A stretch of DNA of 64,000 nucleotides from positions 1 through 64,000 of the forward strand of contig NZ_MWPH01000005.1 of NCBI RefSeq assembly GCF_002177135.1. Direction: 5' to 3'. Shown piece after piece: positions 1 through 10,267 of this stretch. The notes beneath the pieces are model-generated. The model had not been told where the DNA came from, did no database searches, and worked only from the letters and a program-made list of their open reading frames with translations. This stretch comes from Natronolimnobius baerhuensis (GTDB lineage: Archaea; Halobacteriota; Halobacteria; Halobacteriales; Natrialbaceae). Each line of letters begins with the position of its first letter. Position 1 is the stretch's first letter. Both the position numbers and the translations under genes were made by a program.

Positions 1-423
1 AGGCTTCTCGAGACTGAATATGCGGTCGATAGTTGGCGAGGAGCAGCGACTATGACGAGCGTATCGATGCCCCACCCACCTAATTACACCAGTACACGCG
101 TAAATCAGTGTCGTGGAATTCGTAACTGTGGTGACAGTTCACACATGCTGTTCGAGTGTGTCGAATCATCCCGAATGGTGCTCGAGAGAGCTGTTTGGGA
201 GTTATTCCAGAACACGCTATACGAGGACGGCCGCCGCGATAGTCGCATTCGCCACGCTCGAGACACGGCTAGAAGTGCCAGACACTGGAGGAAAACTCAC
301 ACCAGAGACGGAACAGTCTGTTCGGCCCTATCGAACCGCTACCGCGCGCTAGTGCGCACAAGAGGCGTCAACTCGGCAGTTTGTAGTCGGTATCCTTTTG
401 TGAGCTGGGACGAACCGACGTGT
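1..423. other. region upstream of uxaC, no clear gene
   Basis: A reading frame is open from 52 into uxaC, but its translation before 424 is rich in Arg, Ser and Cys and unlike the acidic proteins around it. I treat it as 5' flanking DNA. No RNA gene or repeat was recognised. A weak T-rich promoter-like stretch lies about 30 bases before the ATG at 424. Confidence 0.5.
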
Positions 424-1791
424 ATGGGCTTTCTGAGTGACACATACCTGCTCGAGTCGGCGGCCGCAGAAACCCTGTACGCCGAAATCAAGTCAGTTCC
501 GATTGTCGACCCACATACGCACGCAGACCTCGAGGAAATCGTCGCAAACGATGGCTGGGACGATATCTGGGAGGTCGAAGGCGCAACGGACCACTACGTC
601 TGGTCGATGATGCGAACACGCGGCATCCCCGAGCGAAAGATTACGGGTGACGCGTCGAACAAGGAGAAGTGGCTGGCACTTGCAGCGGAGTTTCCCAACT
701 TCGCCGGCAATCCGAGCTACGAGTGGATTCATCTCGATCTGAAACGCCGATTTGGCATCGAGAAGCCGATCTCCGAGGCGACGGCCGAATCAATCTGGAC
801 CGAGACGAAAGCGCAACTGGCGACGGACACAATGCGTCCACAGCAGTTGCTCGCGGACATGAACGTCGAACTGTTCTGTACGACCGACGACCCAACATCG
901 TCGCTCGAGGCCCACGAAGAAGCCGAACGTGCCATCGATGGCGTCGACGTTCGCCCGACGTGGCGACTCGACCGGGCGCTCCACATCGGCCGGGACTCCT
1001 GGGACGAGTTCGTCGACGACCTCGAGCAGGCAACCGGAACCGGCGTCCAGTCGTTTTCGGGATTTATCGAGGCACTCGAGCAGACCCACGAGTATTTCCA
1101 CGCCCATGGCTGTCGAGCAAGCGACCTGAGTCTCGAGCAGATCAGCACGCGGCCGGTGAGCCAGCGGCGAGCACGAACAGTGTACCGGAAAGCACTCGAG
1201 GGGACCAATCTCACACCGGATGACGTGGCAGACTTTCAGGCGTACCTGATCGAGACGGTCGGACGGCTCAACGCAGCAAGGGGCTGGGTCACCCAACTGC
1301 ACCTCGGCGCAGTTCGGGATTATCGCGACGAACTATTCCAGACTGTTGGCGCTGATGCCGGCGGCGATGTCTCGAAGCACTCAATCGATCTCGCTGACGA
1401 ACTCGTGTATTTCCTCAACGAGTTCGATGGCGAGACCGATATCGTCCTCTACACCGTCGATCCCACGCAGTACCCAACGATCACGACCATTGCTCGAGCG
1501 TTCCCAAACGTCAGCGTTGGACCCGCATGGTGGTTCAACGACAGCCCGTACGGGATCGAAGAGCAACTGCAGTACGTCGGGTCCGTCGATCTATTGGCTA
1601 ATCACGCCGGTATGGTGAGTGACTCGCGCAAACTGCTGTCCTATGGCTCCCGATTCGAGATGTTCCGTCGAACGCTGGCGAACGTCGTCGGCGAAATGGT
1701 CGACCGAGACCGCGTCGCCATGGCACACGCCGAACACCTCGTCAACTATCTGGCCTACGAGCGGCCGAAATCGCTCTACGGCTTCGAGTAG
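424..1791 (+). CDS. uxaC: glucuronate isomerase (uronate isomerase)
   Basis: This enzyme interconverts D-glucuronate and D-fructuronate in the cytoplasm, the first step of hexuronate breakdown. The 455-residue length fits the amidohydrolase-like UxaC family. A metal-site HxH is seen near residues 31-33 in the context VDPHTHADL, followed by conserved blocks such as QLHLGAVRDYR and GPAWWFNDSPYG. I chose the ATG at 424 because the family normally begins about 25 residues before the HxH, and the longer in-frame extension does not look like protein. The SDR gene follows after 86 bases on the same strand. ABC importer, GH2 and uxuA genes nearby support a glucuronide pathway. Confidence 0.9.
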   Translation: MGFLSDTYLLESAAAETLYAEIKSVPIVDPHTHADLEEIVANDGWDDIWEVEGATDHYVWSMMRTRGIPERKITGDASNKEKWLALAAEFPNFAGNPSYEWIHLDLKRRFGIEKPISEATAESIWTETKAQLATDTMRPQQLLADMNVELFCTTDDPTSSLEAHEEAERAIDGVDVRPTWRLDRALHIGRDSWDEFVDDLEQATGTGVQSFSGFIEALEQTHEYFHAHGCRASDLSLEQISTRPVSQRRARTVYRKALEGTNLTPDDVADFQAYLIETVGRLNAARGWVTQLHLGAVRDYRDELFQTVGADAGGDVSKHSIDLADELVYFLNEFDGETDIVLYTVDPTQYPTITTIARAFPNVSVGPAWWFNDSPYGIEEQLQYVGSVDLLANHAGMVSDSRKLLSYGSRFEMFRRTLANVVGEMVDRDRVAMAHAEHLVNYLAYERPKSLYGFE

Positions 1792-1877
1792 TCATAGTTG
1801 CCTGCGGCCAGAACTGGCTGCCGTCGAGAACACGGAACATACATACTCCTCGTTGCCAACAGCTATCGTAGGGACCG

Positions 1878-2702
1878 ATGACAGCGCAAACTGATTTCGA
1901 CCTCGACGGCGACGTATGCGTACTAACCGGCGGCTCAGGCGTCCTCGGCACAGAAATGGCAACAGCCATCGGCGAACAGGGTGCTACCGTTGTTCTTCTC
2001 GCTCGTGGTGAGGACAAACTCGAGGCAGCAAGCGACGACCTCAAGGCGCGGGATATCGAGCACATGACGATTCAAGCGTCAGTGCTCGACCGCGCAGCGT
2101 TGGATGCAGCGGCCGAGATGGTCGTCGACGAGTACGGTCGCATCGACGTCCTCATCAACGCAGCGGGTGGCAATCATCCAGATGCGACAACGGGCGAAGA
2201 GACGTCATTCTTTGACCTTCCGAAAGATGGCCTCGAGCAGGTGATGAACGTCAATTTCGTGGGGACAATCCTTGCGTCGCAGGCGTTTGGCGAGTACATG
2301 GTCGAACAGGGAGAGGGGCGTATTCTGAACGTCTCATCGATGAACGCCTTTACGCCGTTGACCAAGATCCCGGGCTATTCGGGTGCGAAGGCGGCAGTAT
2401 CGAATTTTACTGAATGGCTGGCAGTGCATATGGCCCAGGAGTACTCGCCCGATATCCGCGTCAATGCGATTGCACCGGGCTTCTTCTTGACGGAGCAAAA
2501 TCGCTATCTGCTGATCGACGAAGAAACTGGCGAGTACACCGACCGCGGGCAGACGATCATCGATCACACGCCACAGAACCGCTTTGGCGATCCGGAAGAT
2601 CTCTCGACGACGGTCTGTTGGCTGCTCGCTCCCGGCTCTGCGTTCGTCACCGGTACGGTGATTCCGGTCGACGGCGGCTTTTCGGCCTTCAGCGGCGTCT
2701 AG
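1878..2702 (+). CDS. SDR oxidoreductase, probable fructuronate reductase
   Basis: This is a classical short-chain dehydrogenase of 274 residues. The N-terminal dinucleotide-binding motif is TGGSGVLG. NAAGG is the structural Asn motif, a catalytic Ser lies in NVSSMNAF, and Tyr and Lys lie in YSGAK; the C-terminus ends in PVDGGFSAF. Its place between uxaC and the uptake genes suggests it reduces D-fructuronate to D-mannonate, the UxuB step, since some bacteria use an SDR here. The family is certain, but the substrate is inferred from context. The start follows the end of uxaC by 86 bases. Confidence 0.8.
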   Translation: MTAQTDFDLDGDVCVLTGGSGVLGTEMATAIGEQGATVVLLARGEDKLEAASDDLKARDIEHMTIQASVLDRAALDAAAEMVVDEYGRIDVLINAAGGNHPDATTGEETSFFDLPKDGLEQVMNVNFVGTILASQAFGEYMVEQGEGRILNVSSMNAFTPLTKIPGYSGAKAAVSNFTEWLAVHMAQEYSPDIRVNAIAPGFFLTEQNRYLLIDEETGEYTDRGQTIIDHTPQNRFGDPEDLSTTVCWLLAPGSAFVTGTVIPVDGGFSAFSGV

Positions 2703-2777
2703 CGGCCGTACTGAGAACGACTCGAGGATGGCGCGATCGTCTCGATCTGTGTCGTGTTGGACAGACCAGCCCTGCAG

Positions 2778-3662
2778 TCACTGGGGATCGTCCGTTCGCC
2801 AGATGCCAGCCGTAACAACGGAGACGACGAGTCCGACAGTACCGAAAACGAGCGTGACAGCAAGCACCCGCGTATCTGCAAAGGTCGTCGTTGCAACGAG
2901 AAGGGCGATTGCAATATTCCGTGCGGCAGTCGTCGTCGCGAGCGCCTCACGCGTGCCCACTGCTGGCCCGCCAAGAGCATAGCCAAGCGCAATTGAGCCG
3001 ACGACGACAGCGACCGACACGGACAACACCCCGGTGCCAAGTAGCGAGACAAACTCACTGGCAGTCGCCGGAACGAGCAACACAGTCAACAACAGCATCG
3101 AGTACGTCGACAGTCGTCGCATTGGCTCGAGGAGTCGCGTTGCAACGGATCTGAACCGGCGGCGAATCCCAAGACCAACGAGCAGCGGCGCGAGCTGGGC
3201 GATGATAACGACCTGTGCGACCGTCATCGGATCGACGGCGGCCCCATCGGGGATGAGAAGTGCCATACTGAGCGGAATCGTCACGACCGAGACGAGACAG
3301 AGCAACACCATAAGCCCGCTTGCGAACGCGATGTTGCTCCGAGAGATCTCAGCGAGTTTTGGGCCAAACGGCGCACCAGGAGCAATCGCAACCAACAGAA
3401 GGCCGATTGCATAACTCGAGTCCATCGGGACGACTGCGATCAACACCACGGCAAGCAACGGGACGAGAACGAGGTTCGACAGAAGCGAGCGAACCACCAG
3501 CCAGCGCTGCTCGAGCGAGGCAACGAGGCGACTAACTGGAACACCGAGGCCGGTCGACAGCATGGTTGCGAGGACGAAAACGGCAGTCAGGAGATCGATT
3601 GCGGTACCGACGGGACCCTCTAACATTCGTATTGTACTGGAGAGAAGGCCAGTAAAAAACAT
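2778..3662 (-). CDS. BASS-type (bile acid:sodium symporter-like) permease
   Basis: The 294-residue protein is almost entirely hydrophobic, with about nine or ten predicted membrane segments. It has the small-residue-rich stretches typical of bile acid:Na+ symporter and arsenical-pump-like families, for example IAPGAPFGPKLAEISRSN and TTTAARNIAIAL. I placed the start at 3662; the open frame runs up to 3917 but that stretch overlaps the divergent solute-binding protein gene and is Arg/Ser-rich. It converges on the SDR gene and diverges from the ABC operon. It may move an organic anion such as a sugar acid, but the substrate cannot be read from sequence. Confidence 0.75.
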   Translation of the reverse strand: MFFTGLLSSTIRMLEGPVGTAIDLLTAVFVLATMLSTGLGVPVSRLVASLEQRWLVVRSLLSNLVLVPLLAVVLIAVVPMDSSYAIGLLLVAIAPGAPFGPKLAEISRSNIAFASGLMVLLCLVSVVTIPLSMALLIPDGAAVDPMTVAQVVIIAQLAPLLVGLGIRRRFRSVATRLLEPMRRLSTYSMLLLTVLLVPATASEFVSLLGTGVLSVSVAVVVGSIALGYALGGPAVGTREALATTTAARNIAIALLVATTTFADTRVLAVTLVFGTVGLVVSVVTAGIWRTDDPQ

Positions 3663-3749
3663 ATTGGTTCCACCGTCTCGGTCGATTCGTGCCCGACTGG
3701 CCCGCTGAGGCTTGCTATTCGGAATGGCAATGTGAGACACACCCAAATC

Positions 3750-3757
3750 TATAAATA
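3750..3757 (+). promoter_or_regulatory. TATA box of the ABC importer operon
   Basis: TATAAATA lies 27-34 bases before the ATG at 3784, the spacing expected for an almost leaderless archaeal transcript. It sits in the divergent intergenic space between the BASS transporter and the binding protein. Confidence 0.6.
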
Positions 3758-3783
3758 ATAGTGTTGAATAGCTACGGGTGGTT

Positions 3784-5250
3784 ATGCCAGAACATACCAG
3801 TGCCAATCGTCTCTCTAGGCGACGGGTTATGCAAGCAGTCGGGGCAACAGGTGCAACAGTCTCGCTCGCGGGCTGTTCCGGGAGTAACGGCGATGGTGAC
3901 GACGCTGTACAGATCACCGTTCTCGAGGACGGCTACCCCACCGAGGAAGACCGCGAGGAGTTCAAACAGGCACTCCATGACGCGGGTGTTTCAGAGGATA
4001 TCTCCCTCGAGGTCATGACGATGGGGTTAGACACGATCGACGATCAGTACAGACAGTGGCTGAACGCGGGGCGATCGGAACCGGACGTCCTGACCATGGA
4101 CGTTGGCTGGTCGATCCCGTTCATCGAGCGGGGCCAGTTAGTCAATCTCAACAACCACCTTGATGATGACGAACTCGATGAACTCGAGAGTGAGTTCAAT
4201 GGTCCAAGCCTCGACTCGAGCCGTGATCCCGATGGGGACCTGTATGGCGTTCCGTCAAACATGGACATCCGAGGAATGCTCTACCGGAAGGATCTCGCGG
4301 AGGAGGCGGGGTACGACCCGGAGGGAGAAAACTGGTCGACGGAACCGATGTCGTGGGCCGAGTGGTCACAGGTCGTCGCGGATGCAATGGAGGAAAGCGA
4401 CGAGTTGGAGTACGGACTGACGCTTCCGCTGGAACTCTCACAGACGATTACCTGTTGTTCGTTTAACGCGATCATGTCCCAATGGGGTGGCGCATACTTC
4501 GGCGGGCGCGATCACCTGTTCGGCCCAATCGGAGATCGGCCGGTGACAGTCGATGAGGAGCCAGTTCATGATGCGTTGCGAATGCTCAGGACGTTCCTGT
4601 ACGGCCACGACGACGACCACTCCCTCGACAGTTCCGACTTTGCAGGCGAGATCGTTCCTGAAGGGTCCCTCGGCTGGCGGTTTACCGTCGACATGGAGTC
4701 GTTCATAAACGGGGAATCGTTCGCATACGACGGCGGGATACCGCTGCTCATACAGATGGCAGCCAGCGAGGATAACTTCGGTGATGATGTCCACGACAAG
4801 GTCGGCCTGATGCCGTACCCGTACGGCGTTGAGGAATCCGAATCGGAGTACGATGGACTCGGCGGCTCAGTCTCCGAACTGGCTGGATACAACTACTCGA
4901 TCAACGAAAACACCGAGATGCTCGAGGAGTCAGTCGAAGTCATCACGGCAATGATGACCGACGAGTTCCAGGCGTTCCAGTTTAACGCAACGGGGAACAT
5001 CCCCCCAAAGATTCCCGTGTTGGAGTCCGACGACGTACAGGAGCATCCGTTCTTCGGAGACTACATGGACACGTACGAAATCGCCGCCGAGAACCCGATG
5101 CCACGGCCAGTCACCTCGATTTACTTCCAGCAGTCAGACATCATCGCACAGGAGGTCCACAACGTCCTCTCACAGGATAAATCACCAGAAGAGGGGATGG
5201 GAGACCTCGAGGAGCAGCTACTAACGATCGAGAACGACAATGCCCAATAG
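3784..5250 (+). CDS. ABC importer sugar-binding lipoprotein (Tat-exported)
   Basis: This 488-residue extracellular solute-binding protein belongs to the family-1 (MalE/UgpB-like) type. The N-terminus has a twin-arginine signal (RRR at residues 12-14) and a lipobox ending in AGC at Cys31, so it is exported folded and lipid-anchored. The body has the alternating lobes and acidic surface of a halophilic binding protein, including the typical EPDVLTMDVGW segment. I chose ATG 3784 over the GTG six bases upstream because of the TATA spacing. Two permeases and an ATPase follow directly, and beta-glucuronidase genes come next, so a glucuronide or oligosaccharide ligand is likely. Confidence 0.88.
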   Translation: MPEHTSANRLSRRRVMQAVGATGATVSLAGCSGSNGDGDDAVQITVLEDGYPTEEDREEFKQALHDAGVSEDISLEVMTMGLDTIDDQYRQWLNAGRSEPDVLTMDVGWSIPFIERGQLVNLNNHLDDDELDELESEFNGPSLDSSRDPDGDLYGVPSNMDIRGMLYRKDLAEEAGYDPEGENWSTEPMSWAEWSQVVADAMEESDELEYGLTLPLELSQTITCCSFNAIMSQWGGAYFGGRDHLFGPIGDRPVTVDEEPVHDALRMLRTFLYGHDDDHSLDSSDFAGEIVPEGSLGWRFTVDMESFINGESFAYDGGIPLLIQMAASEDNFGDDVHDKVGLMPYPYGVEESESEYDGLGGSVSELAGYNYSINENTEMLEESVEVITAMMTDEFQAFQFNATGNIPPKIPVLESDDVQEHPFFGDYMDTYEIAAENPMPRPVTSIYFQQSDIIAQEVHNVLSQDKSPEEGMGDLEEQLLTIENDNAQ

Positions 5251-6232
5251 CACATCGATGCGGTCACAGACCAGTATGAACACGACAGGGACGATCCGAC
5301 AGACCATCGCGACGGTCAACAACTGGATCGAAAACCGGACCGAGTCCCAGTTCGCGTACTTCATGCTGTTTCCGGTACTGTTGGTGTTCAGTGTGCTGGC
5401 TCTCTGGCCCGTCCTGTACACGTTAGAAACCTCACTGTACGCAGATAGCTTCAGTCAGTTCCGTGGAGAGTTCATCGGGCTATCAAACTACACGGAACTG
5501 GTGACTGGCGGGCGAGACTCCGTCCTGATTCGCCCATTCATTGATCTGGGCAATCCGTTCCAGAGCATCCTGCCAGTAACGCTCATGTTCACGGCCGTCA
5601 CGGTCGTGTTTGCGACGATACTCGGGTTCGTACAGGCGCTCGTACTCAACGGAACGTACCGTGGCCGGTCAATCGTCCGAGTGGCAGTGTTGCTCCCATG
5701 GGCAGTCCCAATCGTCGTCCAAGGAATGATTTTCTACCTCCTCTTTATTCCGGCCGGCGCTGGGACTGACCTCGTCAACTCACTCGGGTTGATGGGGTCC
5801 CAGCCGCTCAACGAGAGTGTAACCGCCTTTGCGATCGTCTCACTCGCCGATATCTGGGTGAGCGCCCCGTTCATCGCACTGATAATCCTGGCCGGGTTGC
5901 AGGGGATCGATCAGAACCTCTACCAGGTCGGGAAAGTCGCGGGTGCCTCGAGATGGGAGCAGTTCCGACTGATCACGCTTCCGCAGGTGATGCCCGTTCT
6001 GATGATTGCGATGTTGCTGAAGTCGCTGATGTCGATGCGCGTATACGGGCTCATCGATGCGACGACGAACTGTAGCACCGTTCCATCACTGACGTGTGGC
6101 GTCGTCGGAACGTTCAACGGCAGCCTGTACGGAACGTCAGCAGCGCTGGCGTTCATTACGGCGATACTGATCGGTCTTGTGTCGGTGGGCTACCTCATCA
6201 AGTACGGCAATTCCAGTACCGGAGGGATCTAA
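5240..6232 (+). CDS. ABC sugar permease, MalF/UgpA-like
   Basis: The 330-residue inner-membrane protein has about six or seven membrane segments and the EAA-loop signature ahead of the last segments (VAGASRWEQFRLITLPQVMP), which contacts the ATPase. It overlaps the end of the binding-protein gene by 11 bases, indicating translational coupling. It pairs with the next permease to form the channel. A shorter start at 5258 is possible. Confidence 0.88.
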   Translation: MPNSTSMRSQTSMNTTGTIRQTIATVNNWIENRTESQFAYFMLFPVLLVFSVLALWPVLYTLETSLYADSFSQFRGEFIGLSNYTELVTGGRDSVLIRPFIDLGNPFQSILPVTLMFTAVTVVFATILGFVQALVLNGTYRGRSIVRVAVLLPWAVPIVVQGMIFYLLFIPAGAGTDLVNSLGLMGSQPLNESVTAFAIVSLADIWVSAPFIALIILAGLQGIDQNLYQVGKVAGASRWEQFRLITLPQVMPVLMIAMLLKSLMSMRVYGLIDATTNCSTVPSLTCGVVGTFNGSLYGTSAALAFITAILIGLVSVGYLIKYGNSSTGGI

Positions 6233-6233
6233 C

Positions 6234-7151
6234 ATGAGCACCGAACGATCAGGGAACGACTCGAAACTTGAGCAGCTCGTCTCATACAGTATCGTCAACA
6301 GTGACACGTTGTACCGCAACCTGTTTTACTTCACTGCGATCTGTATCGTGCTGATCTCGCTAGCCCCGTTCTATTATCTCTTCGTGATCGCACTGACGCC
6401 CAGTAGTCGGACGACCGATGCGGGTATTGTACCCGCTGGGTTCGACCCATCATCCTTCATCGAGATGTTTCAGGTCGTTCCACTCCATCGGTTCGTATTC
6501 AACAGCCTCGTTATCGCGGTGATGGTGACCATGATCGTGCTCGTGTTCGCGAGTCTCGCTGGCTACGTCTTCGGACGGATGGATTTCCGAGGGAAGCCGA
6601 TACTGTTTATCGGAATCCTCGTCCTCTCGTATTTCCCCGGCGCGACGTTCATCGTGGGGCTCTTCCGACTCCTCACCGGGAATATCAGCGTCCTTGGAAT
6701 CAGTTCGCCCGATCTGTTCGGTACCCCTGGCGTCGTTGCACTCCCGTTGACGACCCTGACACTGCCGATTGCGATCTTGCTGCTAACGACGTTTTACAGC
6801 CAGATCCCGGACGGTCTCGAGGACGCCGCACGAGTGACCGGCTCGACACGGATCGGGTCGCTATATCGCATTATCGCACCGCTTTCGGCACCGGGACTCG
6901 TCACCGCGGGTATCCTGACGTTCATCACCGCGTACAACGAGTTCTTCTTCTCACAGTTGCTCACAACTGGCGCCGCAGCAGACTGGTCGCCGATCGTCTG
7001 GGGATTGTCGAACTACCAGACGCAGGTGTCGGTCAGATACGACCTGATGGCAGCAGCCAGCCTGTTTGCGATCCTTCCGATCGCGCTACTCGTGTTAGTC
7101 GCACAAAAGAAAATCGTGAGCGGACTCTCCGGAGGGACACTGCGCGGATGA
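6234..7151 (+). CDS. ABC sugar permease, MalG/UgpE-like
   Basis: This 305-residue permease has about six membrane segments and an EAA loop (DAARVTGSTRIGSLYRIIAPLS). The ATG at 6234 lies one base after the stop of the MalF-like gene, so I chose it over an upstream in-frame start that overlaps that gene. It forms the heterodimeric membrane channel with the preceding permease. Confidence 0.88.
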   Translation: MSTERSGNDSKLEQLVSYSIVNSDTLYRNLFYFTAICIVLISLAPFYYLFVIALTPSSRTTDAGIVPAGFDPSSFIEMFQVVPLHRFVFNSLVIAVMVTMIVLVFASLAGYVFGRMDFRGKPILFIGILVLSYFPGATFIVGLFRLLTGNISVLGISSPDLFGTPGVVALPLTTLTLPIAILLLTTFYSQIPDGLEDAARVTGSTRIGSLYRIIAPLSAPGLVTAGILTFITAYNEFFFSQLLTTGAAADWSPIVWGLSNYQTQVSVRYDLMAAASLFAILPIALLVLVAQKKIVSGLSGGTLRG

Positions 7152-7206
7152 TCGAACTGAATCACGCACCAAGCAACACGCACGAAAATAACGGAGGTAG
7201 TACGCT

Positions 7207-8382
7207 ATGAGCCACCTAATGTTAGATGACGTAACGAAGCAGTACAGGGACGTCGTCGCCGTTGACGACATGAATCTCGATATTGAAGACGGGGAGTTCA
7301 TCTCCCTCATCGGCCCGTCGGGGTGTGGGAAATCAACAACGCTAGAGACGATTGCCGGCCTGACGAAGCCGACCGACGGGACGATCGAAATCGCGGGACG
7401 AGACGTCACGAACGAACCGCCGAAAGACCGAGATATCGCGATGGTGTTCCAAAACATCGCGCTGTTCCCGCATATGACCGTCCGCGAGAACATGAACTTC
7501 GGTCTCCGGCTGAAAAACTACGACGACGACAAAATTGAGGAGCGAGTCCAAGACGCCGCCGATATCCTCCAGATAGACGGCATGCTCGATCGGATGCCCG
7601 ACGAACTATCCGGCGGACAGCAACAACGCGTCGCCATCGGGCGTGCAATCGTGATGGATCCCGAGGTGTTCCTGATGGACGAACCCCTCGCAAGTCTCGA
7701 CGCGAAGTTGCGGGTCCACATGCGGACTGAACTACAACGACTCCAACAGGAACTCGACGTAACAACCGTCTATGTCACGCACGACCAGGCGGAGGCAATG
7801 ACGATGTCCGACCGGATCGCCATTATCAACGACGGTGACCTCCAGCAGTTTGCGCCCCCGCTCGAGTGTTACAACAAGCCGGCAAACCTGTTCGTTGCAG
7901 GGTTTGTTGGCTCTCCAAGCATGCGGTTCGCCCACGGGGAGGTAGACGGCGGAACGTTCACTGATTCCGAATTCGGCATCAGCCTAGACGTGCCGTCATC
8001 GGTGGATATCGACGATAGCAGCCAGATTACGCTCGGGGTTCGTCCTGAAAACGTCTACCCCAAAGACCACGGCACCGTCGCAAACGCCACTGAACCGATA
8101 GCGCTTGACGTAGATGTCGTGCAACCGATGGGTGACGAGCTGATGGTCTATCTACGCGCGCCAGATTCGGGTCAGACATTTGAATCTGACCTCGATGACA
8201 CGGACCAGACCAGTTCAAAAACAGAGCAACTGCTTATGTCGGTCGACCCCACCGTGGATATCAACGTTGGGCAGTCGATCGATATCGTTCTCGACCGTTC
8301 GCAGGTCCATCTGTTCAATTCGGCGAACGGAGACGCCCTCGTACATAGCTTAGAACAGAAGCCTGACCCCGTCTCGAGATAG
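7207..8382 (+). CDS. ABC importer ATPase, MalK/UgpC-like
   Basis: The 391-residue ATPase powers the importer. Walker A is GPSGCGKST, the Q-loop is MVFQN, the signature is LSGGQQQR, Walker B is VFLMDEP, and the switch His is in VTHD. Residues after about 235 form the TOBE-type regulatory domain (GVRPENVYP). A clear ribosome binding site GGAGGT lies eight bases before the ATG at 7207. It closes the four-gene importer operon and is followed by the first glucuronidase on the same strand. Confidence 0.92.
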   Translation: MSHLMLDDVTKQYRDVVAVDDMNLDIEDGEFISLIGPSGCGKSTTLETIAGLTKPTDGTIEIAGRDVTNEPPKDRDIAMVFQNIALFPHMTVRENMNFGLRLKNYDDDKIEERVQDAADILQIDGMLDRMPDELSGGQQQRVAIGRAIVMDPEVFLMDEPLASLDAKLRVHMRTELQRLQQELDVTTVYVTHDQAEAMTMSDRIAIINDGDLQQFAPPLECYNKPANLFVAGFVGSPSMRFAHGEVDGGTFTDSEFGISLDVPSSVDIDDSSQITLGVRPENVYPKDHGTVANATEPIALDVDVVQPMGDELMVYLRAPDSGQTFESDLDDTDQTSSKTEQLLMSVDPTVDINVGQSIDIVLDRSQVHLFNSANGDALVHSLEQKPDPVSR

Positions 8383-8431
8383 CGAATCAGGCTGTTTTCC
8401 GTTCGGTATCGCCCCGTTTGACATCGATATC

Positions 8432-8445
8432 CGTACCAAGGTACG
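8432..8445. promoter_or_regulatory. CGTACC-AA-GGTACG inverted repeat upstream of the first GH2 gene
   Basis: Perfect six-base arms with a two-base spacer lie about 60 bases before the GH2 start, next to AT-rich TATA-like sequence (ATATAATAAATAT). The position fits an operator or activator site for the glucuronidase promoter. A GGTACC palindrome also occurs just upstream of the second GH2 gene near 10438. Confidence 0.4.
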
Positions 8446-8503
8446 ATATAATAAATATCTAATAACCATAGTTTTTTATAGTTACATACTGATGTAATAC
8501 TCG

Positions 8504-10264
8504 ATGCAGTTGTTAGTAGGTCCTCGAGAGACTGTCTCGATCGACGGTGTCTGGCAGGCAATTCCAGATCAATACGAACAGCACGATGGCTACGACGAGG
8601 ATTATTTCGACGACCTCGACCAGCCTGATATCGAGATGATGCATAGGTCAATCTACGAACCGGAGGCGTCAACCGACGCCGACCTGATCGATTACAACAT
8701 TTACGATGGCTACTCCGTGCAGGTACCCTCGAGTCTGGGAGAGAACATTCCTGAGTTCCGTGGCTACGAAGGATGGATGTGGTTCGCACAGACATTCGAT
8801 CGCTCGCTCATCGAGGACGGAGACCGGACGCATCTGCGCTTTGGTGCCGTCAACTACAAAACAAAAGTCTGGCTGAATGGACACGAGTTAGGCACCCATG
8901 AAGGCGGGTTCACGCCGTTTAGCTTCGAGGCCACTGACGCTCTCGAGGACGGTGAGAACGTGGTGGTCGTCCGGGTAGACAGCAAGCGATACGAAGACGG
9001 AATGCCGGAGAAGATGACCGACTTCTACAACTTCGGCGGCATCAACCGAGGGGTCGACCTCGTCACGACTCCGGCAGAGTTCATCAGGAACTTCAAAGTC
9101 GGGACGACGATTGCAGACGGGGCTGTCGACATAGACATATCGGCCTGGGTCGACGCGTCAGAGCCATCCGAGCCAGTCACCGTCGAAATACCAGACCTCG
9201 GAGTCGAAACCGAACTCGAGGCCGAGAATGGGCCAGCGTTCAGTGGGACGATCTCAATACCGGAGTCGGCTGTGGATCTGTGGAGTCCATCCGATCCACG
9301 TCTTTACACGGTCCGACTCTCATACAGAGGTGACACGATCGAAGACCGAGTTGGGCTCCGCGAGGTGTCAGTTGACGGCGGCGAGGTTCGCATCAACGGG
9401 GAGCCGATCTGGCTACGTGGTATTGCACTGCACGAAGAAGTCGCCGGGCAGGGCCGTGCACTGGACAGCGAGGACATCAGAACACGGTTCCAATGGCTAA
9501 ACGAGTTGGGCTGTAACTACGCGCGGTTGGCACACTATCCACATACCGAGGAGATGGCTCGAGTAGCGGACGAAGAGGGCATTCTCCTTTGGGAAGAGGT
9601 GCCTGCATATCACGACGTCAATTTCGGAGACGAGGACGTCCAAGAGCTGTACCGACAGCAACTCCGTGAGTTAATCCAGCGCGACTGGAATCGCGCGTCC
9701 GTGATTCTGTGGTCGATCGCCAACGAGACCAACCACAACGACGAGACCCGGAACGAAGTCCTGCCGCAGATGGCCGACTACGTCCGCGAACTGGACGATA
9801 CCCGGCTCGTGACCGCAGCCTGTTTCATCAAAGATACCGACGACGGACTCGTCATCGATGATCCGCTCAAAGGCCACCTCGACGTCGTCGGCATTAACGA
9901 GTACTACGGTTGGTACTACGGCGATGCCGACGATATGCGACGCTTTCAGGACGACCCTGAGGGCACACCTGTCGTTATCTCCGAAACTGGCGGCGGTGCA
10001 AAGTGGGGCTACCACGGCGAGAGTAACGAACGCTGGACCGAGGAATTCCAAGCCGATATCTATCGAGGGCAAACAAGCGCCCTCGAGGATCTCGAGCAAA
10101 TCGCTGGGATGTCCCCCTGGATTCTCTTCGATTTCCGGGCACCAATCCGACAGAACGAGTATCAACGCGGCTTCAACCGGAAGGGACTGATTGACCAGCA
10201 CGGCCGCAAGAAAGAGGCCTTTGACGTCCTTCAGGAATTCTACCAATCCGGTCGCCTCGAGTAA
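8504..10264 (+). CDS. uidA: GH2 family beta-glucuronidase-like enzyme (copy 1)
   Basis: This 586-residue glycoside hydrolase family 2 enzyme has an N-terminal jelly-roll sugar-binding domain (to about 190), an Ig-like domain (about 190-290) and a C-terminal TIM barrel. The acid/base Glu is about residue 408 in WSIANET and the nucleophile about residue 494 in ISETGGG. No signal peptide is present, so it acts in the cytoplasm on imported substrate. Uronate genes around it point to beta-glucuronidase or unsaturated-glucuronyl activity rather than beta-galactosidase; the exact glycoside is inferred. A close paralogue follows in tandem. Confidence 0.85.
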   Translation: MQLLVGPRETVSIDGVWQAIPDQYEQHDGYDEDYFDDLDQPDIEMMHRSIYEPEASTDADLIDYNIYDGYSVQVPSSLGENIPEFRGYEGWMWFAQTFDRSLIEDGDRTHLRFGAVNYKTKVWLNGHELGTHEGGFTPFSFEATDALEDGENVVVVRVDSKRYEDGMPEKMTDFYNFGGINRGVDLVTTPAEFIRNFKVGTTIADGAVDIDISAWVDASEPSEPVTVEIPDLGVETELEAENGPAFSGTISIPESAVDLWSPSDPRLYTVRLSYRGDTIEDRVGLREVSVDGGEVRINGEPIWLRGIALHEEVAGQGRALDSEDIRTRFQWLNELGCNYARLAHYPHTEEMARVADEEGILLWEEVPAYHDVNFGDEDVQELYRQQLRELIQRDWNRASVILWSIANETNHNDETRNEVLPQMADYVRELDDTRLVTAACFIKDTDDGLVIDDPLKGHLDVVGINEYYGWYYGDADDMRRFQDDPEGTPVVISETGGGAKWGYHGESNERWTEEFQADIYRGQTSALEDLEQIAGMSPWILFDFRAPIRQNEYQRGFNRKGLIDQHGRKKEAFDVLQEFYQSGRLE

Positions 10265-10267
10265 CAG

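Noticed and set aside
52-423. N-terminal extension of the uxaC frame
   Set aside because: Composition is unlike halophile proteins and the UxaC family starts near 424.
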